Positions 19,401-27,798 are shown, counted from the first letter of the stretch. The stretch: 64,000 nt of DNA from Xanthomarina sp. F2636L (GCF_026410195.1 NZ_JAPMLM010000074.1:36001-100000), one strand, 5' to 3'. The notes: generated by a model from the letters alone, not told the origin. Program-made: numbers and translations.

Positions 19401-19932
19401 CAACAGCTGGAGTACATGTAGGAGCTGCATCATTCACAAACTCGTCTACATATAAATAGAACTGATTTGCTCCTGTAGCTTTTATAGCTATATAAATTGG
19501 AGTTCCATCATAAGCAGATAAGTCATAAGAAAATTGCTCAAAAACTGGCGCATCCGTACTAGCTAATTCATCTCCTAATGAAACTGAAAAATCTCCAGGT
19601 GCCACACCAGTTGTTGAAAGTAATACTTCAAAAGATTCAATATACCCCAAATAACTAGCAGCCCAGAAAGATATTCTATCTGAAACACCTGCTGTAACAG
19701 TAAATTGTGGGGAAATTAAGTAGTCATCATGAGCACCTGAATTATATGTAATTCTAGCACTACCACCTCCAGCATAACTTTGAGCTGTACTGTGAACCCA
19801 AGTATTTCCTCCATCTACATCAACAACTGTCCATGTAGCTGGAATCTCAGCATCAAAACTTTCCGTAAACTGCGCATGGCCTTGCCAACAAAAGGCAAGC
19901 ATGGCAACTAATAAAATTGTAATTTTTTTCAT
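16480..19932 (-). CDS. T9SS-sorted surface protein with FN3-like repeats and a CUB-like domain
   Basis: An 1150-aa exported mosaic. It has a signal peptide (1-20, ends WQGHAQ) and an N-terminal choice-of-anchor-J-like region (about 21-170). A pre-peptidase-like beta module lies at about 258-380, followed by an FN3-like domain at 382-480. A module of about 229 residues (FN3-like plus an NDECGAA pre-peptidase-like domain) is repeated: FN3 copies begin near residues 616 and 844. A region beginning CGGNFYDDGG (about 939-1070) resembles a CUB domain, with paired cysteines and a TIHDGPD-type core. The T9SS type A sorting domain occupies about 1075-1150. It is rich in Cys, Thr and Gly with no catalytic motif visible; an adhesin or glycan-binding role is inferred. 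Confidence 0.9.
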   Translation of the reverse strand: MKKITILLVAMLAFCWQGHAQFTESFDAEIPATWTVVDVDGGNTWVHSTAQSYAGGGSARITYNSGAHDDYLISPQFTVTAGVSDRISFWAASYLGYIESFEVLLSTTGVAPGDFSVSLGDELASTDAPVFEQFSYDLSAYDGTPIYIAIKATGANQFYLYVDEFVNDAAPTCTPAVVDSSTVVDDCGSSQFSVDVVVSSVGDGTVITDGLGGMFTVASGLVTAGPYATGTNVTLTVEHSDPACNFSLGNFQYFCPPSNIDCANATPMVCGDTINGSSVGSTGNQEGSGCSIGDNGIWFTFTGTGGDMTVESTASFDHEMAITSGTCGSLVNIICDDGTGSGGTESYTFTSSPGETYYVYIAHYASGNTTTGTIDITLTCAAIPTCFEATNLDVTVLPGDTSATLSWDVEGSATSGYNWAVMTSGQDPDVDAPVALGSTAVGVTSDTATGLTAGNDYDFYVQSNCDTNGLSTWAGPVNFTSTAPPVNDECGAATALTVDPDYSCASAVSGTTIAATQSLPGCLGTANDDVWYSFVATGDSHRIMITNTGGSSDIVTEVFDACGGTSLVCQDTPNSPIDLTGLTSGNTYFFRIYTWSSLTSTTTSFDVCVGTPPTCPAPTSLTASNLTETSADLGWTENGTAAAWDIEWGTNGFTPTGTPSIEDTATNPHTLGGLTATTSYDFYVRADCGGGDTSAWAGPYTFTTNAPAPANDECGAAIALTVNADYACGTVTSGTVLGATNSGVDVCGGFEDDDVWYSFIATATEHRVSLINIAGSTTDMYHAVYDATPGCGALTTSVICNDGNTSNLTGLTIGNTYFVQVYTWTNTPGQTSTFDVCVGTPPTCPATTSLTASNLTETSADLGWTENGTATAWDIEWGTVGFTPTGVPNIEDTATNPHTLGGLTASTSYDFYVRADCGGGDTSDWTGPYTFVTADPPPACGGNFYDDGGIASDYSNSANITTTICPDVPGDAVNVTFTFFSTENSGSTGCYDGLTIHDGPDASAPTINPTTGTIWCWDRDDATPGGTGDLQGMTITSTDGSGCLTFVFTSDSGVTREGWEATVGCSPLGLEDYGLTGFTYFPNPVNNTLSLRGVKDIQNVTIYNMLGQEVLRTAPNSVNSDVDMSELQTGTYFVKVMIENTTKTIKVIKK
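17121..18102. repeat. Tandem internal duplication, period about 687 bp
   Basis: Two FN3-like coding blocks, about 17121-17415 and 17808-18102, are nearly identical over most of their length. For example, cacaatctgcacgtac (with one difference after it) occurs at 17181 and again at 17868. The offset of 687 bp is 229 codons, so the frame is kept. The adjoining NDECGAA modules are also related but more diverged. Confidence 0.75.
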
Positions 19933-19961
19933 GTTAAATAATTAATTTATTGATTAGAATC

Positions 19962-20037
19962 TAAAAATATTGATAATAATTAGTTAATAAAGTGTTAATT
20001 CAAATAAATCGACAAAAGACAACATTTTAACGATGAA
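19962..20037 (-). promoter_or_regulatory. Upstream element and -7 box of T9SS gene 16480-19932
   Basis: On the minus strand, TATTTTTA (19962-19969) lies 30 bases before the ATG. The upstream element has TTTCATCGT and TTTTGTCGATTT half-sites with CG pairs at 20031-20032 and 20010-20011, 21 bp apart. The gene-proximal CG is again 41 bp from the box. Confidence 0.55.
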
Positions 20038-20055
20038 ATTAAAAATATAAAAAAA

Positions 20056-20071
20056 CCACTCTAATGAGTGG
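20056..20071 (-). terminator. Terminator of T9SS gene 20104-21600
   Basis: CCACTC and GAGTGG pair around TAAT, flanked by A- and T-runs that extend the stem with one bulged base. It is the same core stem as the terminators of the two neighbouring T9SS genes. Confidence 0.65.
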
Positions 20072-20103
20072 CTTTTAAATATTATTATAAAAAAACAATC
20101 AGA

Positions 20104-21600
20104 TTACTTCTTAATTATCTTTATGGTTTTAGTCGTATTATCAACAGTTACTTTTACAAAATAAGCACCTGGCTGAAGGTTTGACATATCCACATCACTT
20201 TTAACAGCGTTAGGAGCTGTACGAAGTACTTCTTGTCCTAACATGTTGTAAATAGCAACATTTTGAATAGCTTTCTGTCCTTTTAATGTTAATGTATTAT
20301 TAACTGGGTTAGGATAGTATGTAAACGTATCTGATTCAGCAAACTCTCCTACCGAAATAGTAGGACAGGTTATACTAATAGTATGTGTTCCTGTAACTGT
20401 ACTCGATCCACTCCAATGAGCGATATAAACATAATATGTTTCACCATCAACTGAGTTAGTGATAGTATATGATTCAGCGCCAGTAGAACTATCTATACAA
20501 TCTACATTTACTAAAGCGCCACAAGTACCACTTGTTATAGCTAACGCATGATCAAAAGAAGCAGTAACATCTATATTAATATCACCTCCATAACCTGCAA
20601 AAGTATACCATACACCATTAACTCCTAGAGTACAACCACTACCTTCCTGGGTTCCAGTTGAACTTACACTAGTTCCAGATATACTGTCACCACATGCAAT
20701 AGGAGTAGCTGTTGCACAGGTTTCATTTGCTGGTGGTGCAGGTGCAGACTCTGTTGTTAGTGACCAAGTTGCGCAACCAGTAGCAGCACCAAAACAATTA
20801 ATTGGAATAACAGACCAAGTATAGGCTGTACCATAATCTAGACCAGTGATACTTATAGATGTTCCTGGTATATTGGCTAAGGTATTTCCTTCAAATACAA
20901 AATCGTAAGAAATAGCGCCAGGAACTGCATTCCATGAAAAGGCTACTACACGAGATAAGCCATCATTTGAATCAGTTGTAACTACATCTGTAGCTGTATC
21001 TAGAGGAGAAACAGGTGTTGTACAAGCAGGAGCTGCTGTTTCAGTACAACTATATACCTCTACATTATCGAAAGCCCATCCCCATGAATAATTTCCTATC
21101 CATTTAAACCTAACCTGTGCATTTGTTACACCTGCTAAATGTGCAGTTACATCAATGTTTTCTAGTCCATAAGCAGTCGTAGCATCATAAGAAGCAACAG
21201 CAACCCATGCAGAACCATTATATACTTCAACAGATGCACTACCTCCATAACCACTTGTAAAAAAATGATTATATTTTAAGGTCACAGATGTTAGCGCTGA
21301 ACAATCAAAAACTGGGCTTTCTAGAGCGGCTTCTTCTGCTGGACCTCCATATCCATCACTATCGAAAATAGCGTAATTACCATCCATTCCACCATTAACA
21401 TAATAAATAGTGTTTGGGGAAGCATAACCAATAGCTTCACCTCCTGTGGCAAAGGTCCATACATTCCCTCCTCCATCGATATCGTTATTAGTCCACCCTG
21501 CTGGAATTGTTAATCCTGCTTCAAAGTCTTCAGTTAAAACTGTTTGAGCACTCAAGTTAATCATGGCAAACATTGCCAATAATAAAGTAATTTTTTTCAT
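20104..21600 (-). CDS. T9SS-sorted surface protein, short member of the trio
   Basis: A 498-aa exported protein. It has a signal peptide (1-19, ends NLSAQ), a choice-of-anchor-J/MAM-like region (about 20-190), and an FN3-like segment (about 195-285). A pre-peptidase-like module at about 291-410 starts NETCATATPIACG and is clearly related to the module at 258-380 of the neighbouring 1150-aa protein. A T9SS type A sorting domain (about 425-498, YPNPVNNTLTL, GAYFVKV, KTIKIIKK) ends the protein. No enzyme motif is visible. The sorting domain differs at only a few positions from those of its two neighbours, consistent with duplication. Confidence 0.9.
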   Translation of the reverse strand: MKKITLLLAMFAMINLSAQTVLTEDFEAGLTIPAGWTNNDIDGGGNVWTFATGGEAIGYASPNTIYYVNGGMDGNYAIFDSDGYGGPAEEAALESPVFDCSALTSVTLKYNHFFTSGYGGSASVEVYNGSAWVAVASYDATTAYGLENIDVTAHLAGVTNAQVRFKWIGNYSWGWAFDNVEVYSCTETAAPACTTPVSPLDTATDVVTTDSNDGLSRVVAFSWNAVPGAISYDFVFEGNTLANIPGTSISITGLDYGTAYTWSVIPINCFGAATGCATWSLTTESAPAPPANETCATATPIACGDSISGTSVSSTGTQEGSGCTLGVNGVWYTFAGYGGDINIDVTASFDHALAITSGTCGALVNVDCIDSSTGAESYTITNSVDGETYYVYIAHWSGSSTVTGTHTISITCPTISVGEFAESDTFTYYPNPVNNTLTLKGQKAIQNVAIYNMLGQEVLRTAPNAVKSDVDMSNLQPGAYFVKVTVDNTTKTIKIIKK

Positions 21601-21629
21601 AAATAATTATTTAAATTGTTGTTAACGCA

Positions 21630-21706
21630 TAAAAATATCAATAATAAATAGTTAAGGAAGCTTCTATTTTGAGTAATCGATAAAAGGCCATATTCTTACG
21701 TTACAA
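21630..21706 (-). promoter_or_regulatory. Upstream element and -7 box of T9SS gene 20104-21600
   Basis: On the minus strand, TATTTTTA (21630-21637) lies 30 bases before the ATG. The upstream element has TAACGTAAG and TTTTATCGATTA half-sites with CG pairs at 21699-21700 and 21678-21679, 21 bp apart. The gene-proximal CG is 41 bp from the box, as in the other two genes. A 13-A run (21716-21728) lies just upstream. Confidence 0.55.
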
Positions 21707-21819
21707 TACAGAAATAAAAAAAAAAAAACGTCTCGATAATAAAATTTCGATTAGTCAATAGAAATTCTAATAAACACCAAGTTAGAGTTTCTTACTACAT
21801 TTCATGTTTATGTATAAAA

Positions 21820-21849
21820 AAAGCGAACCATATAAATATGATTCGCTTT
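21820..21849 (-). terminator. Terminator of fabI
   Basis: AAAGCGAA and TTCGCTTT pair, with an inner CATAT/ATATG stem after one mismatch. The A-run just to the left gives a T-tract on the minus strand, 30 bases past the fabI stop. Confidence 0.75.
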
Positions 21850-21878
21850 TACTATATATCCTAATTTTAAAAAAAAAA

Positions 21879-22700
21879 TTATTCTTCTCCTTTAATAAAG
21901 GCTTCCATAACTTCGTTACTTACTCCCATATTACTAAATCCTCCATCGTGGAAGAGGTTTTGTAAAGTAACCTTTTTTGTTAAGTCACTAAACATAGCCA
22001 CCGTATAATTGGCGCAATCTAAGGCTGTCGCGTTTCCTAAAGGCGACATTTTATCGGCATATGCAATAAACCCGTCAAATCCTTTAACTCCTGATCCTGC
22101 CGTTGTAGGTGTTGGCGATTGTGAAATGGTATTTACACGAACCGTTTTATCTTTACCCATAAAATAACCAAAACTTCTAGCAATACTTTCTAAGTAAGCT
22201 TTATTGTCTGCCATATCATTATAATCAGGAAATACACGTTGAGCAGCCATATAAGTTAAAGCTACAATACTTCCCCATTTATTCATGGCGTCTTTTTTAT
22301 GCAAGGTTTGCATGACTTTATGGAAAGATATGGCTGAGATATCTGTACCTTTTTGCGTCCAATCGTAATTTTGGTTTGTATAGGCATTTCCTTTTCTTAC
22401 ATTTATAGACATACCTATTGAATGCAAAACAAAATCTAGTTTTCCACCTAAAATTTCAACAGACTTTTCAATTAGATTTTCTAAATCTTCAATTGATGTT
22501 GCATCTGCTGGAATAATTTGCGACCCTGTTTTTTCTGCCAGAGCATTTATTTCTCCCATACGTAAAGCTACCGGTGCATTGGTTAAAACAAAAGTCCCTC
22601 CTTCTTCATGAACACGTTCGGCCGTTTTCCATGCAATAGAATTTTCGTCAAGAGCTCCAAATATAATTCCTCTTTTTCCTTTTAATAAGTTGTATGACAT
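21879..22700 (-). CDS. fabI: Enoyl-ACP reductase (NADH)
   Basis: Reduces trans-2-enoyl-ACP in the final step of each cycle of type II fatty-acid synthesis. It is a 273-aa short-chain dehydrogenase of the FabI type. The cofactor region near residues 9-20 reads KRGIIFGALDENSIAW, and the catalytic pair Tyr160 and Lys167 has the FabI YxxxxxxK spacing. SQSPTPTTAGSG near 194-206 is the substrate-binding loop. Soluble. It is followed by its own terminator and preceded by recN in the same direction with an 85-base gap. Confidence 0.95.
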   Translation of the reverse strand: MSYNLLKGKRGIIFGALDENSIAWKTAERVHEEGGTFVLTNAPVALRMGEINALAEKTGSQIIPADATSIEDLENLIEKSVEILGGKLDFVLHSIGMSINVRKGNAYTNQNYDWTQKGTDISAISFHKVMQTLHKKDAMNKWGSIVALTYMAAQRVFPDYNDMADNKAYLESIARSFGYFMGKDKTVRVNTISQSPTPTTAGSGVKGFDGFIAYADKMSPLGNATALDCANYTVAMFSDLTKKVTLQNLFHDGGFSNMGVSNEVMEAFIKGEE

Positions 22701-22785
22701 ATTGCTAGTTATTTTTGATTGGTGTTTCGTTCTTTAAAAGTCAAAGTTAATAAAACTTTCAACTTTAAACTGAAACTTTTTCTTT

Positions 22786-24438
22786 TTAATTGAGTAATTG
22801 TTTGGCATGAGCCATTGCTGAAGATGAAATTTCAATACCTCCTAACATTTGCGCTATTTCTACCAATCGCTCGTCGTGATTTAATTTTTTAAGATTGGTA
22901 AGTGTTATATTATCTACATCTTCTTTAAACACTTTAAAGTGCGTATGCCCTTTTGCTGCAATTTGAGGAATGTGTGTAATGGCAAATACTTGCATATACT
23001 GGCTCATTTGCAACATAATTTGCCCCATTTTATTGGAAATTTCCCCAGAAACTCCTGAATCGATCTCATCGAACATAATGGTTGGCAATTGCTTATATTT
23101 AGAAAGTATGGATTTAATGGCCAACATAATTCTAGATAATTCACCTCCAGAAGCTGCTTTTTTAAGCTCGTTAAACTGGCCTCCTTTATTGGCTGTAAAC
23201 AAAAAGGACAATACATCTTTTCCATTGGAATAAAACGCTTCTCCAAACTTAAGTGACACCTGAAATTTGGCATTTGGCATCCCTAAATCTTTTAGCAAAT
23301 CTTCCAATTGTGTCGCTAATTCTGGTATGGCTTTTATTCTGTTATCATGTAGTTCTTTAGACAGTTTGTTTAAAACATCGTTTTTAACTTTTAACTCTTT
23401 CTCTTTCTTCTGAATACGATCATCAAGGTTTTCAGTTTCAGATACTTTTTCTGAAAGGCTTTCTCTTATAAGAATGAGTTCTGAAACACTTGAAACCAAA
23501 TGCTTTTTAAACAAGTTATTTAGTAGTAATAATTTAGAGTTTACTTTTTCCAATCGCTCTGGATCGGCATCTAACTGCTCTTGTAGCTTTTCCATTTCAG
23601 CAAACACATCGTCCAACTCTATAAAACTACTATCAATCCTTTCAAATAAACTTTGATAGGTATTGGCATAAGCACTTATTTTTTTGAAGTTACTTTTTAA
23701 TTGTGTTAGCAAGGATAGGATCCCTATTTCTTCTTCGCCTACTAATTGTGTAGAATGCGATAAGGATTCTCTAATTTCCTCAATATTATTTAAGGTCTCA
23801 AATTCTTCTTCAAGAGATACTAATTCGCCATCCACCAAATTGGCTTCGGTTAATTCTTTTAATAGAAACGTATTATAATCGTATTCTTTTATAGCTTCTG
23901 CCTTAAATTTTAATAAGACATCTAGTTCTTTCTGAGCAAGTTTATACTGCTTTAAATGACTTGTATAGTTATTTAATAAATCATTGTTTTTTGCCAAGGC
24001 ATCGATAATTTCAAACTGAAAGGAATCGTCAACCAACTGAAGGGTTTCATGTTGGGAATGGATATCAATTAGTTGTTCGCCTAAAAGCTGCAGAGTTGAT
24101 AAATTTACTGGAGAATCGTTTATAAAGGCTCGGGATTTACCAGAAGGCAAAATTTCTCTTCTAACAATGGTTTGTGGTTCGTAGTCTAAATCGTTAGCAT
24201 CGAATAGGCTTTTTAAATGGTAATTGGTCACATCGAAAACAGCTTCGATGATGCATTTTTTAGACGCGTCCTTTATACTACTTAAATCGGCTCTTTTTCC
24301 TAAAATTAGAGACAAACCTCCTAATAAAATAGATTTTCCTGCGCCTGTTTCGCCTGTAATAATAGAAAAACCCTGGTTAAATTGAACCTGAAGGCTATCT
24401 ATTAAAGCATAGTTTTTTATGGAGAGAGATGTTATCAA
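22786..24438 (-). CDS. recN: DNA repair protein RecN
   Basis: An SMC-like ATPase in recombinational repair of double-strand breaks. The 550-aa protein has Walker A GETGAGKS at about 29-36, a long coiled-coil centre (about 150-370), the ABC signature SGGELSRIMLA near 427 and Walker B TIMFDEIDSGVSG near 453. All are intact. It is preceded by the DUF4835 gene and belongs to a block (recN, DUF4835, coaBC, rpoZ, bamD) that is commonly kept together in Bacteroidetes. Confidence 0.95.
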   Translation of the reverse strand: MITSLSIKNYALIDSLQVQFNQGFSIITGETGAGKSILLGGLSLILGKRADLSSIKDASKKCIIEAVFDVTNYHLKSLFDANDLDYEPQTIVRREILPSGKSRAFINDSPVNLSTLQLLGEQLIDIHSQHETLQLVDDSFQFEIIDALAKNNDLLNNYTSHLKQYKLAQKELDVLLKFKAEAIKEYDYNTFLLKELTEANLVDGELVSLEEEFETLNNIEEIRESLSHSTQLVGEEEIGILSLLTQLKSNFKKISAYANTYQSLFERIDSSFIELDDVFAEMEKLQEQLDADPERLEKVNSKLLLLNNLFKKHLVSSVSELILIRESLSEKVSETENLDDRIQKKEKELKVKNDVLNKLSKELHDNRIKAIPELATQLEDLLKDLGMPNAKFQVSLKFGEAFYSNGKDVLSFLFTANKGGQFNELKKAASGGELSRIMLAIKSILSKYKQLPTIMFDEIDSGVSGEISNKMGQIMLQMSQYMQVFAITHIPQIAAKGHTHFKVFKEDVDNITLTNLKKLNHDERLVEIAQMLGGIEISSSAMAHAKQLLN

Positions 24439-24534
24439 ACGTATTTCTAGAATTTAGGTTAAAGGTAAATAATTTCAAGAAATGTTATACTGAAAAGGCG
24501 ATATAAAAAAGTACTGAAAAATTTTCAGAAAAAA

Positions 24535-25422
24535 TTAATACTTAATATTTCTCCATTGACTAGAATACATGGGAGCTATATTATTGAGTACATCCATTAA
24601 TTTGGTGATTTCAACATTAGGACCAGCACTAAAGATATCTTGGATTTCGTCTGCCTTGGCATCAAAAAATGTTCTTAAGATGAACGAATTTGGTCTTACT
24701 CTGTTCATGGCTTGTAGGCTTATTAAAGCTTCAGCAATGTTACTTTTAGCTTCTTTTTGATTTTCGTGCATGATGTCTAAACCGTTTATATGGTATTGAT
24801 ACATCACTTTTCTATAATCTTCGAAAGTTTGAGACAGCATATTGTCAATTAATACATATCTAGATTGTGTGCCATCGCTTGATTTCCATCCTTTAGTATT
24901 TTCACCTTGAGAATAATTTACAATATTTTGGGCCTGTTTAAAATAAGCGTCTCCACCATTTAGAGAAAATGTGTCTGCATCGATACCTAAAATCATATAA
25001 ATATGAAAGGCTAATACCGAAATTAAATTAGACTCAAACGAATTTGGGTTATAAACCATATTCTGAAACTCTAAATATCTAAATGTAAAATCTTTATCGT
25101 TTACATTATGTACAGAAGTTGTATATGAAGAACCGTAAACAGGTCTAGAAGATTGTACTTGAATGGTTGCATTAAAAACATCCCCAGCATAGTCTGTTAC
25201 ATTAATATATATAGAACACTCAATACGTTCTTGGGTTGTAAACTCTTTGCTTGTCCATTTAGTGGTATTAACAAACTCGAATATTTGTTTTTCTAATGTT
25301 TTAAATATAGGTAAATTACTATTTCCTGTCTGTTCTGCGTTAATAACCACATTACAATTAAGCTCTTGTGAATAAGCTGAAAAGCTAGAACACAACATTA
25401 AAAAAATTAAAATTCTACCCAT
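24535..25422 (-). CDS. DUF4835 family protein (PorD-like)
   Basis: A 295-aa exported protein with a signal peptide (1-18, ends SAYSQ). The mature start ELNCNVVINAEQ and the pattern of short beta strands match the DUF4835 family, which includes the P. gingivalis gliding/T9SS-associated protein PorD. That functional link is from family knowledge and its strength is uncertain. It overlaps the coaBC stop by 8 bases, so it is probably translated from the same transcript as coaBC, rpoZ and bamD. Four T9SS cargo genes in this window make a T9SS-related role plausible. Confidence 0.8.
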   Translation of the reverse strand: MGRILIFLMLCSSFSAYSQELNCNVVINAEQTGNSNLPIFKTLEKQIFEFVNTTKWTSKEFTTQERIECSIYINVTDYAGDVFNATIQVQSSRPVYGSSYTTSVHNVNDKDFTFRYLEFQNMVYNPNSFESNLISVLAFHIYMILGIDADTFSLNGGDAYFKQAQNIVNYSQGENTKGWKSSDGTQSRYVLIDNMLSQTFEDYRKVMYQYHINGLDIMHENQKEAKSNIAEALISLQAMNRVRPNSFILRTFFDAKADEIQDIFSAGPNVEITKLMDVLNNIAPMYSSQWRNIKY

Positions 25423-26623
25423 GGAATTGCTTTATAATTTCGTTTAGAAGATCTTTTGCGACTTCTGTTTTAGATTTTAGTTGATATTCTGTAACCCGAT
25501 TTTTATTATCGATTATGGTTACTTTGTTGGTTTCGGTTTTAAATCCAGCCCCTTTATCTTGTAACGAATTTAAAACAATTAAATTTAAATTCTTCTTTTT
25601 TAATTTTCCTTTTGCATTTTCAAGTTCGTTTTCTGTTTCTAATGCAAAACCCACTAAAAATTGATTTTTCTTTATAGCACCTAAAGAAGCCAAGATATCT
25701 TTTGTTTTCTCTAATTGCAATACTAACGTTGAATCTGACTTTTTTATTTTCTGAGCAGCCATATTTGCAGGTTTATAATCTGCAACAGCAGCCGCTAAAA
25801 TAGCAATATCTACTTGATTAAAATACTTGTGAGCTTCTAGATACATGTCTTCGGCAGAAGTAACCGGAATAACATTTACAAGGCTATGATTTAAATTGAG
25901 ATATGTTGGTCCAGAAATTAATATGACTTCTGCTCCCAAATTGGCTGAAGCTTTTGCTATTTCGAAGCCCATTTTCCCACTGGAATGATTTCCTATAAAA
26001 CGAACTGGATCTATGGCTTCGTAAGTTGGCCCTGCAGTAATAAGCACTTTTTTTCCACGAAGTGGTAGTTTCCCAATAACATCCTTTTCAATAAATGAAA
26101 GAATATCTTCCGGTTCTGCCATACGCCCTTCTCCAACCAAACCACTTGCCAGTTCCCCACTAGTGGCTGGAATAATGATGTTTCCAAAGCTTTTAAGTTT
26201 GTCAAATGAGCTTTTTGTGGTAGGATGCTTGTACATATCCAAATCCATAGCAGGAGCAAAATAAACTGGACATTTAGCAGATAAATAGGTGGCTAGAAGT
26301 AAATTATCGCAAACACCATTTGCCATTTTAGACATGGTATTTGCTGTAGCAGGAGCTATAATAAACAAATCTGCCCAAAGACCTAATTCCACATGGTTGT
26401 TCCAAAGGTCGCTATCCACATCATCAACAAAGGTTGAGTGAACAGGATTTTTGGATAATGTAGAAAGTGTTAACGGAGTAACAAAGTCTTTTGCAGATGG
26501 TGTTATAACAACTTTTACATTGGCTCCAGCTTTAATAAAAAGCCGAACCAATGAAGCCGTTTTATAAGCAGCAATACCAGCACTAATGCCTAAAAGTATA
26601 TTTTTGCCGCTTAATATTGACAT
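25415..26623 (-). CDS. coaBC: Bifunctional phosphopantothenoylcysteine decarboxylase / phosphopantothenate-cysteine ligase
   Basis: Carries out two consecutive steps of CoA synthesis. The N-terminal flavoprotein decarboxylase (CoaC, about 1-185) has the NHVELG catalytic His segment, PAMDLDMY near 144-151 and a flexible loop GLVGEGRMAEP. The C-terminal ligase (CoaB, about 190-402) has ITAGPTYEAIDPVRFIGN and SSGKMG for CTP binding. At 402 aa it is full length. It lies between rpoZ (6 bases upstream) and the overlapping DUF4835 gene. Confidence 0.96.
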   Translation of the reverse strand: MSILSGKNILLGISAGIAAYKTASLVRLFIKAGANVKVVITPSAKDFVTPLTLSTLSKNPVHSTFVDDVDSDLWNNHVELGLWADLFIIAPATANTMSKMANGVCDNLLLATYLSAKCPVYFAPAMDLDMYKHPTTKSSFDKLKSFGNIIIPATSGELASGLVGEGRMAEPEDILSFIEKDVIGKLPLRGKKVLITAGPTYEAIDPVRFIGNHSSGKMGFEIAKASANLGAEVILISGPTYLNLNHSLVNVIPVTSAEDMYLEAHKYFNQVDIAILAAAVADYKPANMAAQKIKKSDSTLVLQLEKTKDILASLGAIKKNQFLVGFALETENELENAKGKLKKKNLNLIVLNSLQDKGAGFKTETNKVTIIDNKNRVTEYQLKSKTEVAKDLLNEIIKQFHG

Positions 26624-26628
26624 ATAAT

Positions 26629-26958
26629 TTATTCTTGTGTATCGTCTTCTGTGTTTCTGTAATAAATTTTATCATCTAACCATTCCTGTACTGCCAAAGC
26701 ATGAGGTTTTGGTAATTTTTCATAAAATTTAGAAACTTCAATTTGTTCTTTGTTCTCGAAAATCTCTTCAAGACTATCGTTAAAAGTAGCAAATTCTTCA
26801 AGCTTTTCTATTAATTCTTTTTTAATTTCAGAATTAATTTGTTCTGCTCTTCTAGAAACAATAGATATAGCTTCATAGATATTACCTGTAGGTTCTTCTA
26901 TTTTATTTCTGTTATATGTAATGGTATTAACAGGAGCTTTAATTTTTTTTAAATCCAT
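26629..26958 (-). CDS. rpoZ: RNA polymerase subunit omega, Bacteroidetes type
   Basis: A 109-aa omega subunit that aids assembly of RNA polymerase. The core NIYEAISIVSRRAEQIN (about residues 26-42) is the omega signature, and the C-terminal extension with KLPKPHALAVQEWLDDKI is typical of Bacteroidetes. It lies 10 bases after bamD and 5 before coaBC on the minus strand. Position between bamD and coaBC supports the call. Confidence 0.87.
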   Translation of the reverse strand: MDLKKIKAPVNTITYNRNKIEEPTGNIYEAISIVSRRAEQINSEIKKELIEKLEEFATFNDSLEEIFENKEQIEVSKFYEKLPKPHALAVQEWLDDKIYYRNTEDDTQE

Positions 26959-26968
26959 TTTATTGTAT

Positions 26969-27781
26969 TTAGCTTTTAGTACTATATTTTTCTAATTCTT
27001 TAATTACTTCTTCTAACATTTTGTCAGCTTCTTCCATACGTTCAGAATCACTATAATTTTTCTTATAGTTGTTGTAGTGTGTCTTTACACTTTCTAAACG
27101 ATTTTGTCTTTTAGATAAGACACTGTTAATGGCTAAATGATAAGCCGAATCTAATTTGTAATAGTAAGCATCTTCTCTATAAACAGATCCTGGAAAATCT
27201 AAAATAAAATTATCAAATGCCTTAATGGACGCATCATAATCTCCCGTATAACCTGCTATTTTATTGTATTGCTTAGCTATTTCGTATGCTTTTCTCTCTA
27301 ATTTAAAATCTAATTCCTGTACAAGGAGGCTTGCTTCAGGTAAAAATTCGGATTCAGGATATAAATTGATAAATCCTTGAAGCTTATCAATAGCCTCTCT
27401 GGTTTCTGTTTGATCTTTAGAGTACACAGGAGACAACATATAAGCGCTTTTTCCACTTAAAAAAGAAGCTTCGTCAACTTTCTCACTTTGAGGATAAGCC
27501 GAAGTAAATCTCTCAAATTGATAACTAGCCAAATAGTAATCTTTCATTTCAAAGAAACTTTTGGAATATAAGTACATCAGCTTTTCAGCTTGAGGTTTTC
27601 CTCTATAGTTGGGAACAATTTGAGCAAAAAGTTTATTTGCTTTAGCAAATTTCCCTTTATTATACATCTCTTCTCCTTCTTTAAATTTTTCAGCAATATC
27701 TGGCTTTTTTAAAGCTTTTTGATAGGAGCTACAAGAACTTAAAACAGTGAAAGTTATAAATAAATAAAAAAGTTTCTTCAT
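26969..27781 (-). CDS. bamD: Outer-membrane assembly lipoprotein BamD
   Basis: A BamD/YfiO component of the beta-barrel assembly machinery: a periplasmic lipoprotein anchored to the outer membrane. The signal peptide ends in the lipobox VLSSC, with Cys17 as the expected lipidated residue. The mature protein carries TPR-like helical repeats (for example AEKLMYLYSKSFFEMKDY, then SEKVDEASFLSGKSAY). Length 270 aa is normal. It is the first gene of the bamD-rpoZ-coaBC-DUF4835 block. A TAATTTTG box on the minus strand at 27799-27806 is a possible promoter. Confidence 0.92.
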   Translation of the reverse strand: MKKLFYLFITFTVLSSCSSYQKALKKPDIAEKFKEGEEMYNKGKFAKANKLFAQIVPNYRGKPQAEKLMYLYSKSFFEMKDYYLASYQFERFTSAYPQSEKVDEASFLSGKSAYMLSPVYSKDQTETREAIDKLQGFINLYPESEFLPEASLLVQELDFKLERKAYEIAKQYNKIAGYTGDYDASIKAFDNFILDFPGSVYREDAYYYKLDSAYHLAINSVLSKRQNRLESVKTHYNNYKKNYSDSERMEEADKMLEEVIKELEKYSTKS

Positions 27782-27798
27782 AATTTTTAAACAGGAGG

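Noticed and set aside
21716..21728. 13-A homopolymer as a phase-variation tract
   Set aside because: It is intergenic, upstream of the regulatory element, and does not lie in a reading frame or between promoter boxes; length alone is not evidence in such AT-rich DNA.
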